A DNA stretch of 64,000 nucleotides from Muraenolepis orangiensis (GCA_027704905.1 CM051006.1:10765225-10829224); one strand, 5' to 3'; positions 1 to 11,638 are shown, numbered from the stretch's first letter. Notes: a model not told the origin generated them from the letters alone. Numbers and translations: made by a program.

Positions 1-87
1 GTGATTATAGACAGTGAATGTTAAAATACAAAAACAACCCTTATTAAGAGCCATTTGTTTACTGTAGACTAGTGTAAGGATGGCTGT

Positions 88-420
88 TATAGTAAGTAAG
101 TAAGTAAGTACAATTTATTAACAAAGCACAAAACTCACAAAGTACTGTACAGAAGCTAAAGTTAAAAGTATAATACACAGGTCAAAAACACAACACAACA
201 CACAATACACAGTAAAAGACATGGTACAACACTAAATAACACTAAACACGAGTCATTCAAACGCCTGTTTAAACAGGTAGGTCTTTAGCTGGTCAACAGA
301 TTAGGCCATCCTAAGGGGTGTGGGGAGAGCGTTCCATAGCTTGGGTGATGAGCTTTGAGAAGCAGGAGGGAAGCAGGTCAGCCACGTAAGCAGGGGCCTG
401 ACCGTGTTCTGGTGGGCCCT
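88..420 (-). mobile_element. L2/CR1-like LINE 3' end fragment
   Basis: On the minus strand the translation holds the LINE C-terminal signature PKLWNALPTPLR. After one in-frame stop it continues as SVDQLKTYLFKQAFE and then a natural stop near 253. This serine/leucine-rich ending is typical of L2/CR1/Rex-type reverse transcriptase ORFs. The 3' UTR follows and ends in a short tandem tail (TAAG on the plus strand, about 91-110), as L2/CR1-type LINEs end in microsatellites rather than poly(A). The copy is strongly 5' truncated and no catalytic domain remains. The exact 5' limit is uncertain. Confidence 0.6.
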
Positions 421-1131
421 GCATTCGTTACACAAACCATTTAAAGGCGACAGAATACACCCTGATCGCCTGCCATAGAAGCTTCCGGACTGCACCGGTT
501 CAAACTGGACTCCAGTCTCTCTCCCTGGCAGAATGGCCAACAATAGACCTTATTCACCTAGTGGCTATGTTGGTTCAAAAACTTGCACACACATTATCTG
601 GGTTTGTCACAAGACAATTTTGGACAGTCAAATTACATTGCACTGGGTGTTTTTGGCATGCTGGTCTACCTTTTAGGTCAAAACTTTTTTATACTTTGTT
701 TTGTTTGTTCTATTTGTGCGCCTCAATGAACTCAAATGTCTTCTCCACAGTCCTTCCGCTGACTATAAACCCAGCCGTGTCTCTCTCTGTCACTTTGTTC
801 TCTAATAGCTTGTGGTGGTGCTGGTGGTTATGATCAAAGAACAACAACCCTGTGGGGTTGAGGCCACTTATTTTACCGTTGAAATCGTTTTTTTCAGACC
901 CAGAAAAATACAGCTTGTAAGAAAGAAAGAGCAGCTTGATGTTGGTTCGAACACGACCAGACGGGGGTAACACTAGACAGGCCGAGGTGCATTGATAGGT
1001 TACTGAAAAGCCTCCACCGGCTATTAAGAGGAACAAAATGCTTACAAATAAATCTGTCTGATGTTTTTACGTGTTGGCATCATCTCCTCTAACCCTGTGC
1101 ATTTCAACTGAGAGCGTTGCTGACGCGGTTG
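421..1131. other. Region without a recognised gene
   Basis: Short open frames on both strands show no motif I recognise. No RNA gene or clear repeat boundary is seen. Confidence 0.4.
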
Positions 1132-1290
1132 AGTTTCAAGAGATTCAAGAGATTCAAGATTTTTATTTGCCATAATGCAACAAGTACAATGGAATGCTTG
1201 ATCCCCATTGTGGTCAATATATCGTAGTGATGGTGAATTGTGAATTTAATACAAAAATATAAAAGTCTGGATGGACGATATCCTAAGGCC
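1132..1290 (-). mobile_element. LINE 3' tail with GATTCAA repeats
   Basis: The segment starts with imperfect tandem copies of AGATTCA and continues into the box ACAAGTACAATGGAATGCTT. Related sequence recurs at 22500-22660 and, on the opposite strand, at 53140-53205. This is the 3' UTR end of a 5'-truncated L2-type LINE lying antisense. No coding part is left. Confidence 0.5.
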
Positions 1291-4200
1291 ACGCTTTTTT
1301 AGAGACCTATGTTTTGTAGGACAAGGGTGTTTACAGTTTATAGTATATCAATTATAGTTTGGGAGAGGTTTTTCATTCCTTTCAAACACATCTCTCGCTC
1401 AGCAAAGTGAACATACTATCAGATTGTCAATTAAAACCAGTATGATTATGACTTGTTTGAATTTAGGCTTTCCAGTTACATACCACTTTACAAATCACTC
1501 GTTTCTTCTGGCTCCGAAAGAGAGACAGAAGCTGGGTATCCATCTAACCGTCAAAAAAAATGTTTGCACAAAACCCCAAAAAGTCAGCGATGACATATAT
1601 TGGGCGGTGACTTAAGCCATGTGTTCGGGTCCTAGAAACACTTGAGAAGAAGCCGACAGCGTAAGTCACGTGAGTTCAAAGTTTGCTACTTCAGAATTTA
1701 TTCGGCAAAGTTGTGAATCACCACTTTTGCGAATTAACTTGATTCTAATCAGTCAAAAACGACCTCAAGATAATCTATCAACTTTTATGCGAATCAGAGG
1801 AAGTTGATTCAAATTTGGCCATTTCCATCAACATTTTCTAAAGCGATACTTCAAAATGCAAATCAAAATATGGTGACGAAAACCCGACTATAGAGATCTC
1901 GGGGCCAACCTCATGCACTCAGAGGGAAAACAGTGAATGTTGAAGTTCAGCTTTCATTTTCAGTTGCCAGTTCCTCTCTGTTGTAAACGCTGTGTCTTGC
2001 TGTTCCTCTATTAATAGAGCAAGACACGTTCTCTGCCTTGTACTTAAGCACACTACGTCCTGCCTATTATTCCCCCAGTCACTGAGCATTGAGTGGAAAA
2101 TACACTTAATTAAAAATTCCCCACTCACTGATATGTTTGTTGCTGTAATCCAAGGTGTGGAACATATTGCAAAACATTACTCTTAAGACGTAATATTTTG
2201 AAGTCAACCGCGTCTTAAAAGTAATATTCTGAGCACCTTTTGTATAAATATCTGTTTTTGTCGCTGGGCTACTTTGAAATAAAGCAGAAATATATCAATG
2301 GCATAATTTATTTTTATATCTTCCACTCTATAAATGGGGAAATAATAGGAGAATGCAATACGCTAAGAACGACAAACTCTATGGATTTATACTCAGCAGA
2401 GTCAGTACGGCTGCTGCTTCCTCCCGAGTTTTGTTCAGAAAACTATTGAATTTCAGGTCGTCCTTTTTTATCTTTGCCTCCATAGCACATCAGGAAATGT
2501 GACTGACGTTTGAACACAAGTCAACAAATTCAAATAAACGTTATGTCAATAAAATTCTAATTGATACTTTTTTTGTCCAAAACATGTAGCCACTGAAAGT
2601 GGGTTTCTGCTTTAATAATTATTAATTATTACGTATTACGTTATGTATATTGATATTTGACATCCCAAACCAACTGCTGCCTTCATCCTGGTGAAATTAA
2701 TGAATTTCTTATTTGTTCAATCAATTGCCAATTCAATATACCTTAGTGATGGAGGCTCGTCGATTAATACATAAATATATCTGCATGATTGCTATAAATA
2801 TGTTAATAATTGAATAAGTAAATAAGTAAATATGTCCATTTGTGTATTCATTTTTTAATACATGTGACAAATAATGCCAAATCTGAAATCTGAATCTACA
2901 CCAGCCCCTTTTCCATATATCCAGTAGCAGTTTGTTGAGCAAGAATGAGAATTATTACATGTTTTTCTGTTAATAGAACGCAGCCATGCAGTTGCAGAAT
3001 GGATTTAGTCTGTAGGGTTGTGCGACGCTATCACTAGCCGTTAACATGGCTTCTTGAGGGCTCCTTCAGAAGACAAGGACAGGTTGATGAGGAATCTGGT
3101 TTACCCGCCTCAAACAGTGAACCTCCTGCTACCTCCAGCGTCTCTACCTCTCACCTGATTTTACATATGAAGACAAGACAGTGTTATTACCTATTTAAGG
3201 TCCTATACCCCCTGACACATTGAACCTCCTGAACAAGGGATATTCACATCAGCTCACAAAACACAATATGTGTGACCTCTGTGGAAAAGTTAGAATACTT
3301 TTTTTTTAATTAGTCATGAGAATAAATATGAGAAGAAACTTCATATTCTGTTCTTACAAAAACCAAATAAGTGACCAATTGAAGCAGAGTAGGTGCGACT
3401 ATGAGTGTGTATTTTTTTAAAGATGGTTTATTTTTGACATAGAGAGGTTATTACCCTAACCCACCACATAAAAATGCAACCTTGAGCATGAAGCAGATAC
3501 ATATCTGTCTGGCGTTCCCTGGACAGCAATTGTTCTCCAAAATAGGTGCGGCCTTGGGGTTGTTCAAATAACTCCCGATCAGATTATTTTTTGGAAACAA
3601 AAATGGCTTTCAAAGGGATTTTTTGAGGCCTGAGACTGATCTGCAAAATGTGAACTCGTAAGATCACGAGGCTCTCTGGAGGCAATAACGAATGATAATG
3701 ACACATAATCTAAACTGTTTTTAAACCTATCATCTCCTACATTGAAGTTTCATTGATGTTTTTATAAACCCAAAGATATAACCTCAATTATATTTCTACC
3801 TTTGAGTTGATACATGCAAATTAATTCACCTTTCGCTTTTTGATACTGTTTTGAATTGTAATCTTTTTTTGAATCACTTAATTTCACTCACATCCCAGTT
3901 CAAGGGAACGGTTCATTTGAGATCTCAGTTCACCAAGCGAGTAGCTGGCTGGCTGTCTGGACTAGTCACTCCTCATGACGTCCTCAAGACAATGATTCCT
4001 CCGATTCATTGGTTGTTTTGAGCGACTGCACCAGCCATAGGCAGCTTGAACGGTACACTCGTCAGTCAGCGAGTGGGCATGTCTTGGGCATGTTTTCTCT
4101 GCTGTAACCCAAGTTACGTCCGGGAGAGGAAGCTGGCGCTGCATGTTCGCCGCTTCTCCTTCTAGCTGTAGTTAAGTTGTTTTTTGTTTTGTTTTTTGTT

Positions 4201-4465
4201 TTCGTTGTTGTTGTGTAAGATATTACCATCCAACAACTTCAACAACTAACGTGTTTTGGATAACCACCCTACCTGTTGCTCACCTTCTGCTGCTATTGGC
4301 GGCTCCCGGACGGCAAACGCTAGCTGGCTAACTAGCGGCCTCCGACGAGCAGCTCCCTGCTGTGAGCTCCCAGTTACTATTAGGCCACAATCACTGTTCA
4401 CCATCGCTACTGTGAAATATCTACCGGATAGCCTTTCAACTTTCCTGGTGCGGTTAGCCCTTGTC
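1291..4465. other. AT-rich region without recognised genes
   Basis: About 3.2 kb, mostly AT-rich, with only short open frames lacking recognisable motifs. Part of 1630-1880 has the look of a decayed MITE, but I could not define its ends. From about 3960 the base composition becomes GC-richer and leads into the repeat-bearing stretch before the LINE at 5 kb. Confidence 0.4.
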
Positions 4466-4552
4466 GGCTAGGACAGCTGCCTCCACAGCTAGCCGGCTAG
4501 GACAGCTGCCTCCACAGCTAGCCGGCTAGGACAGCTGCCTCCACAGCTAGCC
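4466..4552 (+). repeat. Three tandem copies of a 29-bp unit
   Basis: The unit begins GGCTAGGACAGCTGCC and ends CCACAGCTAGCC. It occurs three times without interruption and, as far as I can read, without mismatch. It lies in a GC-rich stretch some 500 bases upstream of the LINE reverse transcriptase frame and might be part of a LINE 5' leader, where tandem units are common. Confidence 0.9.
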
Positions 4553-4753
4553 ATCGAACAGCCTGCCGGCTAACCTGCTGCTTTGACACAGACCGTTTCT
4601 CCCAGCTTCTTCTCCTCCTGCCATGCTATGGATCACCATCTATAGCAGCTTCAACTGGTCTCCCGTCCAGGCTGATGGTGGAGTCAATTATAATGTGGTG
4701 AATTGTACATTCTGCTTATATTCTACCAAGTTACACTTAAGCGACCTAAACCC

Positions 4754-4788
4754 TTCTTCCTGGATGTATATTAAACATCCAGGAAGAA
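4754..4788. repeat. 14-bp perfect inverted repeat (hairpin)
   Basis: TTCTTCCTGGATGT is followed after 7 bases by its exact reverse complement. The hairpin lies between the 29-bp tandem repeats and the LINE ORF. No function is known. Confidence 0.8.
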
Positions 4789-4912
4789 GATGGCCTGCTT
4801 CCTGGATATCTTTCAGAATCTGCCACCCTCTCCAGCCAACCCCCTCTGCTCAATGTAATCCTAATACAGTACAATCTCCCACAAGTGGGAAATTGGCAAA
4901 TGAAATTGGCAT

Positions 4913-6259
4913 ATGGATAACATAATATTTGACGGCAACTCAGTGAGCAGATTTGTGTACACAGAAAATCAACCAAGCTTCATCAGAACAGTTCTGGCTC
5001 TGTGTTATCTCTATATATTCACATTCACTGTTGTCCCCGCGGTCTTCAAGATATCCACCATCGTGCCTGTCCCTAAACAAACCAAGGTAACATGCCTGAA
5101 TGACTACAGACCTGTGGCCCTCACCTCGATCGTTAGCAAATGCTTCGAGAGGTTGGTCAAAGACTTTATTTGCTCCGTGTTACCTACCACGCTGGACCCA
5201 TGGCAATTTGCATATCGTCAAAATAGATCCACGGACGACGCAATTGCCATGGCCCTCCACACTGCCCTTTCCCACCTGGAGGGGAAGAACTGTTATGTGC
5301 GAATGCTGTTTGTGGACTACAGCTCAGCATTCAACACAATAGTTCCTGCCAAGCTCGACACCAAGCTGAGAGGTCTAGGCGTACCCCCATCCATGTGCAG
5401 CTGGATACTGAACCTCCTGTCGGACCGCCGCCAGGTGGTGAGGATGGGCAGCACCACATCAGAGCCACTGACCCTCAACACGGGAGCCCCCCAGGGATGC
5501 GTGCTGAGCCCTCTCCTCTACTCCCTCTACACCCACGACTGCATGGCTATGCACAGCTCCAACGTCATCGTCAAGTTTGCTGACGACACGACAGTGATGG
5601 GCCTGATCGCCGGCGACGACGAGACAGCCTACAGGGAGGAGGTCGGATCGCTGGAGCAGTGGTGCCAGGAGAACAGCCTCGCCCTCAACGTCAAGAAGAC
5701 CAAGGAGCTGATCGTGGACTTCAGGAGGCAGAGGGGAGAGCACAGCCCTATCTCCATCGACGGCGTTGCAGTAGAGAGGGTCAGCAGCTTCAAGTTCCTC
5801 GGCGTGCACATCTCCGAGGACCTCACATGGTCCACGCACACCACACACGTGGTGAAAAAGGCCCAACAACGCCTGTATTTTCTCAGGCGTCTGAAGAAAT
5901 TCAGCATGGGCCCCCGCATCCTGAGAACATTCTACAACGGCACCATCGAGAGTGTTCTGACAGGGTGTATCACCGCCTGGTACGGGAACTGCACGGCACT
6001 CGAGCGCAAAGCGCTTCAAAGGGTGGTGCGGACGGCCCAGTATATTGTTGGAGGTGAGCTCCCCTCCCTCCTGGACATTTACAACCAGCGGTGCGTGGCC
6101 AAGGCCAAAAGAATTATAAAAGACATTGCCCACCCCAGCCATGAACTTTACTCACTATTACCGTCAGGCAGGCGATACCGCAGTATCAAGTGTCGTACAA
6201 ATAGGCTTAGAGATAGCTTCCACAGTCAGGCCATCAGGCTGCTGAACAAGGGCGTATAA
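4913..6259 (+). CDS. LINE reverse transcriptase (5'-truncated ORF2)
   Basis: The 448-residue frame encodes the reverse transcriptase and C-terminal region of an L2/Jockey-type LINE, which copies the element RNA into DNA at a nicked target site. Visible blocks are LNDYRPVALTSIVSKCFE near residue 62, FVDYSSAFNTI near 133 (first catalytic aspartate), GAPQGCVLSPLLYSLYTHD near 190, and FADD at 222-225 with the paired catalytic aspartates. The thumb region WYGNCTALERKALQRVVRTA and the ending SFHSQAIRLLNKGV follow. No stop interrupts these blocks, unusual for this window. The first 35-40 residues do not look like LINE protein and come from sequence before the truncation point, so the annotated ATG is only the first in frame. 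Without the N-terminal endonuclease it is probably not autonomous. The family call is firm; the clade name is from recognition by eye. Confidence 0.85.
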   Translation: MDNIIFDGNSVSRFVYTENQPSFIRTVLALCYLYIFTFTVVPAVFKISTIVPVPKQTKVTCLNDYRPVALTSIVSKCFERLVKDFICSVLPTTLDPWQFAYRQNRSTDDAIAMALHTALSHLEGKNCYVRMLFVDYSSAFNTIVPAKLDTKLRGLGVPPSMCSWILNLLSDRRQVVRMGSTTSEPLTLNTGAPQGCVLSPLLYSLYTHDCMAMHSSNVIVKFADDTTVMGLIAGDDETAYREEVGSLEQWCQENSLALNVKKTKELIVDFRRQRGEHSPISIDGVAVERVSSFKFLGVHISEDLTWSTHTTHVVKKAQQRLYFLRRLKKFSMGPRILRTFYNGTIESVLTGCITAWYGNCTALERKALQRVVRTAQYIVGGELPSLLDIYNQRCVAKAKRIIKDIAHPSHELYSLLPSGRRYRSIKCRTNRLRDSFHSQAIRLLNKGV

Positions 6260-6531
6260 CATATAACAATGTATATTTTATTACATTGATTTATATATAT
6301 TGCTCTTTTCTGTGCTGATTTTTGCATTTTATAAATTGCATTTTTTATTTTTATTATTATATTCTTTATTCTATTTTTTATTCTATTTTTATCTATTTTT
6401 ATTTTATCTTATTTTATTTTATAACTGCTGTCTGTCGTCGGGTATTGCACACAAGATTTTCACATCACTGCTTTATACTAAACTGTAAACTGTGAAGTGA
6501 CAATAAACTTGACTTGACTTGACTTGACATG
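5028..6531 (+). mobile_element. L2-like LINE, 5'-truncated, family A copy 1
   Basis: This is a non-LTR retrotransposon copy keeping the reverse transcriptase half of ORF2, the 3' UTR and a terminal (TTGAC)n tail at about 6508-6531. The endonuclease domain is missing: LINE homology begins near 5028 in the part just before the first reverse transcriptase block, so the copy is truncated at its 5' end or deleted internally. The same 3' UTR and tail recur at 14800-15208, 24013-24350 and 27960-28783, so at least four copies of one family lie in the window, all on the plus strand. Confidence 0.85.
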
Positions 6532-7339
6532 GTAAATATTTCACTCTGGACGTCCATCCATAATGGGGCTTAATGTTTCAGCGGCAAACAGAAAGAAATA
6601 ACCATCTATATTGTAATGGCTGCCTGTCTCCTGGAGAATTGAGAGAATCCGAGTCGATAATTCACTAAAAACAGTTCACAAAGTTCCACAAAGTTTCTCT
6701 TCATTTGCATGCCGGAGAACCAATCTACATACTCAAAATAGAGTAGGCCCACTATCAGTTGAATTGTCTCACACACTCACCTGTCTCACATCACTGAATA
6801 CTAGGGCAGTCAACCATTTCAATAATTCTACATCTCTGTGCACACTTTTGCACACCATTTTTAAATGTGTGTAGGATATTTTCTCGATCCCAGTTTTAGG
6901 ATAGTTTAGTTTTCCCAAACTTATATTCTATGTTTTTAAACCATTAAAAAGTCTAGGACCAGGGTCAAGCCATAGCACTACGACCTAACTCACTGCACTG
7001 CTTTTCACCTCAAATAAGTGAAAGACAGATTTAAAAACAACCTTTGATGATACAACAATGTTGTATCCTTTTAATTCGACTGAAAAGCCAAGCTTGGGTT
7101 TGGGAAGAGACACTTTCTCTGACTGTTCATACCACCAGATGTCAGGTTAGAAAGGAATCATTGGTGACCCATCACAAGTGGGTCAGTGCTGGGCTTAGAA
7201 TGACCTGGTGTTGACAATGGCTGTGTGATGTGGACCTCATTTGCATCAAAAACCCATTCAGATCATTTTGTTTTTAGATTATAATTGGAGTTTGGACGTG
7301 ATGATTCAAATGGCGGCTAGTTTTGTTTTAGAATATTCA
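6532..7339. other. No recognised gene
   Basis: AT-rich sequence between the LINE tail and the GT microsatellite. I see no motif-bearing frame or RNA gene. Confidence 0.4.
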
Positions 7340-7343
7340 ATGT

Positions 7344-7383
<40 letters not shown>

Positions 7384-7404
7384 ATCTGTGTGCCTGCATA
7401 TGTA

Positions 7405-7495
<91 letters not shown>

Positions 7496-7517
7496 TATGT
7501 GTGTGTGTGTGTGTGTG

Positions 7518-7557
<40 letters not shown>

Positions 7558-7645
7558 TGTGTGTGTATGTGCGTGGGTGTGTGCGTGCATACCCGCATGC
7601 ATGCCCGCGTGCGTGTGTGTGTGCATTTGTGTGCCTGCATATGCA

Positions 7646-7691
<46 letters not shown>
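7340..7691 (+). repeat. Long compound (GT)n microsatellite
   Basis: About 350 bases of GT/TG repeat, interrupted by short variants such as GCATCTGTGTGCCTGCATATG, which appears near both ends of the tract (a longer-range duplication). All open frames inside are simple VCV or THT repeats and not genes. Confidence 0.95.
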
Positions 7692-7797
7692 CGTCCCTCA
7701 ATAGTTGTCAACTCTGGGTTCAACAATGTTAGCCAGATCCATAAGAAGCATCTCCATGGCGTCTCCTCGACGCACTTAAACAGCCAAACGGCCTCAC

Positions 7798-7798
<1 letters not shown>

Positions 7799-7829
<31 letters not shown>
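7799..7829 (+). repeat. (AC)n microsatellite
   Basis: A clean AC run about 100 bases after the GT tract, in opposite phase, so transcripts across both could fold back. Confidence 0.95.
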
Positions 7830-7831
<2 letters not shown>

Positions 7832-8390
7832 GGTGGGGGGCAGAAGGAGAAGCGGGGGTCGCTAATCAGGTTCCGGTGGGAGCTGTAGAGGGGTCGGAGA
7901 CACGCCGTCTTCAAATGAAATGAAATATCCCTGCGGCTCGAGAGGTGAGATGACAGCAGCGCTTGATGAGGATGAACACTGCGCGTCACTGTCACCCTGA
8001 CCAGCATGTGATACACATATGTGTCACAACTGTGCATGCTCCAGATACCAGTACATTTAAATTGATGTGTCTGAAATCAGTCTCTTCGCCCTACGTATTT
8101 CACTTCATAGTGTGTTTGCCGTTTTCTAGTGGTTTCCAAATGTTAAGTAAGAATTGTTTTACCCTATATAGGACACTCAATGTAATATTTCAAACGTTTT
8201 ATCGGGCATGTTTAATTTACGTAATTAACGGCGTCTCAAGAAGTGTCCGAAAGTGTTTTTTTTTCATTTTTCATCCCTACATTGAACATGAGGAGGGAGT
8301 AGGAGATGATTTCGAAAAAAGCCAATGACACAAGAAGGACAGCAATAGCTTCCCCTGAATTCCTGACGCATCAAACAAAACATGTATTCT

Positions 8391-8807
8391 CTAGAACAGG
8401 GGTTCCCAACCTTTTTCACCCAGAGCCCCCCCAAATGACTCCTGTTGGAATTTGCGCCCCCCCCCCCCCCCCCCCCCCCCGGACTTTGCCTTTGCTTTTA
8501 AAAGTGCACATTCAAAAGAGGCCTCGGTGGCCTTCTGTACATCGCTGCCAGCCCTAACAAACTGTTGTTTCTTTATGAAAAAGTCCCGATCACGCCCGAC
8601 CGTTTCTGGGTGCATGGTCTGTTGGTGTCTCTTCATTTTGCAGGGTTTCATGCTGTCGTTGGCTAGCTTCTCTCTGCATATCACACACTCTGGGCGGGTT
8701 TTGTCCGTTCCCTCCATGAAACCTAAGTTAAGATAGCTCTCTAGGTAGGTCCTCATTTTCTTTTTGATTGCAGATGAGCTGTCATCTCCTTTACGTTTTT
8801 CAGACAT
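8391..8807 (-). CDS. BED-finger N-terminal fragment of a hAT transposase (ZBED/SCAND3-like)
   Basis: The frame runs from an ATG at 8807. It begins MSEKRKGDDSSSAIKKKMR and contains a BED-type zinc-finger pattern: a CxxC pair (CVIC, about residues 41-44) followed by a KMKRHQQTMHP segment supplying the histidines. BED fingers bind DNA at the ends of hAT elements, and the same N-terminus occurs in the domesticated ZBED5/SCAND3-like proteins. After about residue 108 the frame runs into poly-glycine encoded by the C tract and then into the inverted repeat, so the RNase H-like catalytic domain and dimerisation domain are absent. If expressed it would be a short DNA-binding peptide, possibly a repressor of related hAT elements; this last point is inference. 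Confidence 0.7.
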   Translation of the reverse strand: MSEKRKGDDSSSAIKKKMRTYLESYLNLGFMEGTDKTRPECVICREKLANDSMKPCKMKRHQQTMHPETVGRDRDFFIKKQQFVRAGSDVQKATEASFECALLKAKAKSGGGGGGGGRKFQQESFGGALGEKGWEPLF

Positions 8808-9181
8808 TTTTAGACAAAATATTCACCTTATGAAGTTGGTCGCTAGCTAGCAAGCACAGCAAACTGTTACTACCACGGAAGCTGACACAGTAACGTCAAT
8901 GTTGGCGCGAATCGGAGGAGTATCAGATTAATTTGTAGAATTTTTATTAAAATTAATTAATCAATAAATTTCTATATTTTATTGTAATGTAGAGACAAGG
9001 CTTTTAGCGACAATCATGTATTGCGTTACAATTATATGTAAAAAAAATAAATAAAAAAAAATAAAAATAAAATAAAATAGAAATATGATATTAGGCCTCA
9101 AATCATCTGAGGCCTGGCACCCCCCCTGCGATCTTTGGCGCCCCCCCAAGGGGGGCGCGCCCCCCAGGTTGGGAACCACTG
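8397..9181. mobile_element. Non-autonomous hAT transposon with perfect 8-bp TSD
   Basis: The element starts CAGGGGTTCCCAACC and ends with GGTTGGGAACCACTG. The reverse complement of the end differs from the start by one base, giving typical hAT terminal inverted repeats. The 8 bases CTCTAGAA stand directly before (8389-8396) and directly after (9182-9189), a perfect target-site duplication of hAT length. The 785-bp body carries only an N-terminal transposase fragment on the minus strand, a long C run (about 8457-8480) and A-rich sequence, so it is an internal-deletion derivative that would need a transposase in trans. The perfect duplication suggests a fairly recent insertion. Confidence 0.92.
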
Positions 9182-9371
9182 CTCTAGAACATTCTGTAGA
9201 CGTCTCAGGCAACACATGTTATGGTAGTAGTTTCCAAGAGAACGGTCAGTCAAACTGTCACATGTCACTGTTGTGAATATGGACATATGGTCCGCATGTG
9301 GATGGACCTGACATGGGTGCAGTTACTGACTGGACAATTAGGATCAAAATTGTGGAGTGTGTGTGGCTGGT

Positions 9372-9544
9372 GTCTGGTTGAAGCAGCCTCACCTGGCCCC
9401 AGTCAGACTGATTGCAGTCTGGTTGAAGCAGCCTCACCTGGCCCCCAGTCAAACATATTAGAGTCTGGTTGAAGCAGCCTCATCTGACCCCCAGTCAGAC
9501 TGAATAGAATCTGGTTGAAGCAGCGTCAGACTGATTAGAGTCTG
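9372..9544 (+). repeat. Minisatellite, about 45-bp unit, four copies
   Basis: Each unit begins GTCTGGTTGAAGCAGCCTC and continues through CACCTGGCCCCAGTCAGACTGATT. The last copy is shortened. No coding meaning is seen. Confidence 0.85.
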
Positions 9545-9799
9545 GGCTGGTGAGGCTGCACACCTGTGGGTCCTCCTTGGTAATCAAGGCCCACAGGTTA
9601 AATCAGCCACCTCCACACGCACTCTGGAGGAGCGCTAGAATGGACCATCTGCTCTGTTCATCTACAACCACAAACTCTGAAAATAAACTGGTTTCCTCAT
9701 CCAACCGTGTCCCTTTTGGCACGGTCAACTGCTGCACATATTAAATGGAATGATTCAATTAATGATAAGATGATTTGGGGAACTGGTAGTGCATGCTGT

Positions 9800-10012
9800 C
9801 CTTCCATGATTTCTGCTTTTCTTCCTCACATACTCTTTTCTTCCTCACCTACCCCTCTCTTCCTCACCTCACTCTCTTTATTTCATTAACCTAGCCCTCT
9901 CTTCCTCACCTACCCCTCTTATCCTCACATACCCTCTCTTCCTCACATCACTCTCTTTCTTTCCTTAACCTTGCCCTCTCTTCCTCACCTACCCCTCTCT
10001 TCATACAGATAC
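9800..10012 (+). repeat. Imperfect pyrimidine-rich tandem repeat
   Basis: Repeated blocks of CTCTTCCTCACCTACCCCT separated by ACTCTCTTT-type variants; the strand is almost entirely C and T. Such tracts can adopt triplex-prone structure (general knowledge). Confidence 0.75.
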
Positions 10013-10029
10013 AGGTTGTTACTTATGGA

Positions 10030-10075
10030 GCAGGTCGGGGGTTAGGCATCTTGCTCGTGGATGCCTGCAGTTGGG
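10030..10075 (-). mobile_element. Possible SINE body remnant
   Basis: GGGGGTTAGGCATCTTGCTC and the following bases resemble the antisense of the SINE body box CCTTGAGCAAGACACC seen at 22664 and 61880. Short and diverged. Confidence 0.3.
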
Positions 10076-10514
10076 AAGGGTAACAGTCTAGCAACTACCA
10101 CATTTCTCCAGTCCCCAGCCCCATGGGTAAAGTTTGTGCAGAAGGGCTTGTGATGAGGCTTGATGAGGTCATGAGCCCACAGAGCGAGAGACATACCGTT
10201 CCTGACACAATGCTCCCTTGTTACCCTAATGTTCCGACACTTAAACATGGTGGTGGAGGCCCGTAAATAAAAAATCTCCCTCACTAAAAAAACAACAACC
10301 AAGATGCGATGAAAAACACAAAATGGCTACTGAAGCTGATTTGATTCCGTTATTTCTGGCCAACATCACGCAGACACAAGATTTAGGGGTTGCACTTTTG
10401 CTGTCTACCAGATAATGAGAGATAAAAACTACTGAACATTTTAGGGCCTGTCCCCACGGCTGCATTGTTTCAATGGACGACAGGGAACAAATTATGGTGG
10501 CTGCCAGACCCTTG

Positions 10515-10970
10515 CCTCAAGATACCGACACAGCGGCCTCCAACTGCCTCTAGATACGACACAGAGGCCTCCTCCAACTTCCTCTAGGTACTGACACAGA
10601 GGGCTCCAACAGCCTCTAGGTATCAACACAGAGGGCTCCAACTGCCTCTAGGTACTGACACAGAGGGCTCCAACAGCCTCTAGGCCTCCAACTGCCTCTA
10701 GTAACCGACACAGAGGCCTCCAACTGCCTCTAGGTATCAACACAGAGGCCTCCAACGGCCTCTAGGTACCGACACAGAGAGCTTCAACCACCTCTAGGGC
10801 TCCAACTGCCTCTATGTAGCGATACAGAGGGCACACACTGCCTCTTGATACCGACACGGAGGGCTCACAATGCCTCTAGGTACCGACTCAGTAGGCTCCA
10901 ACTGCCTCTAGGGCTCCAACTGCCTTTAGGTACCAACACAGAGGGCTCCAACAGCCTCTAGGCCTCCATT
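10515..10970 (+). repeat. Minisatellite, about 31-bp unit, a dozen or more copies
   Basis: Degenerate tandem units of the form CAGAGGGCTCCAACTGCCTC followed by TAGGTACCGACA, with some half-units. No open frame of interest. Confidence 0.85.
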
Positions 10971-11566
10971 CCACGAAACAAGAATCAAATAATTAGCCGT
11001 CATTTTGACCTTTGAACTCATCTGACCTCGGCTGTGAAGTGAACTTGGTGACAGCAGTCACTCTTGTGAAGGCGTGAAGGTAAACACCACAGCGGGATCT
11101 TAGACATCCAGCTCTCTCAGTCACAGTCACCTTCATCGTCTCCAGGAAGTTGATTTGCTCTTTCAGTGCTGGAGGCCTATCAACTATTTTACCCTCATCT
11201 ATCTTATCCAATTATTCAAACCTTTTAGTTATTTGACCCTCTTTTGTTTGCTTGGACTTTATACTTCTAATTCGTATTGTTATGATTAGATCATGGATCT
11301 GTCCAATATTAAAGCAGTTGACCACCCATATTTACTGTTTCAGATACTTAAAAGGTTACAAATGTTGTTTCCAAACTACAATTCATCAAATCTGGAAGCA
11401 TTGGAATTGATTATTTACATCAGTGTTTATTAGGTTGTAGAAGTTTACCGCAGAGTTCTCAAAGTCAGTTCATGTCTGCATACCTTTGTGTATTTAGTTC
11501 CAATACAAGGTTATATTGTGGAGGCTCTGCGTATGCTTTTGTATTTGCACACTTGTATTGTTGTGT
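10971..11566. other. No recognised gene
   Basis: Unique-looking sequence between a minisatellite and a microsatellite; nothing supported. Confidence 0.4.

Positions 11567-11638
<72 letters not shown>
11567..11638 (+). repeat. (GT)n microsatellite
   Basis: Uninterrupted GT repeat. Confidence 0.97.

Noticed and set aside
5459..6142. 227-residue frame antisense to the LINE reverse transcriptase
   Set aside because: It is a shadow of the well-supported plus-strand frame and has no motif of its own.
7241..7865. Several open frames of 100-170 residues on both strands
   Set aside because: They are translations of GT/CA repeats (VCVCV, THTHT). The same applies at 11472-11984, 16735-17328, 21660-22098, 29623-30423, 45586-46205, 49065-49735, 57135-57551 and 63328-63651.
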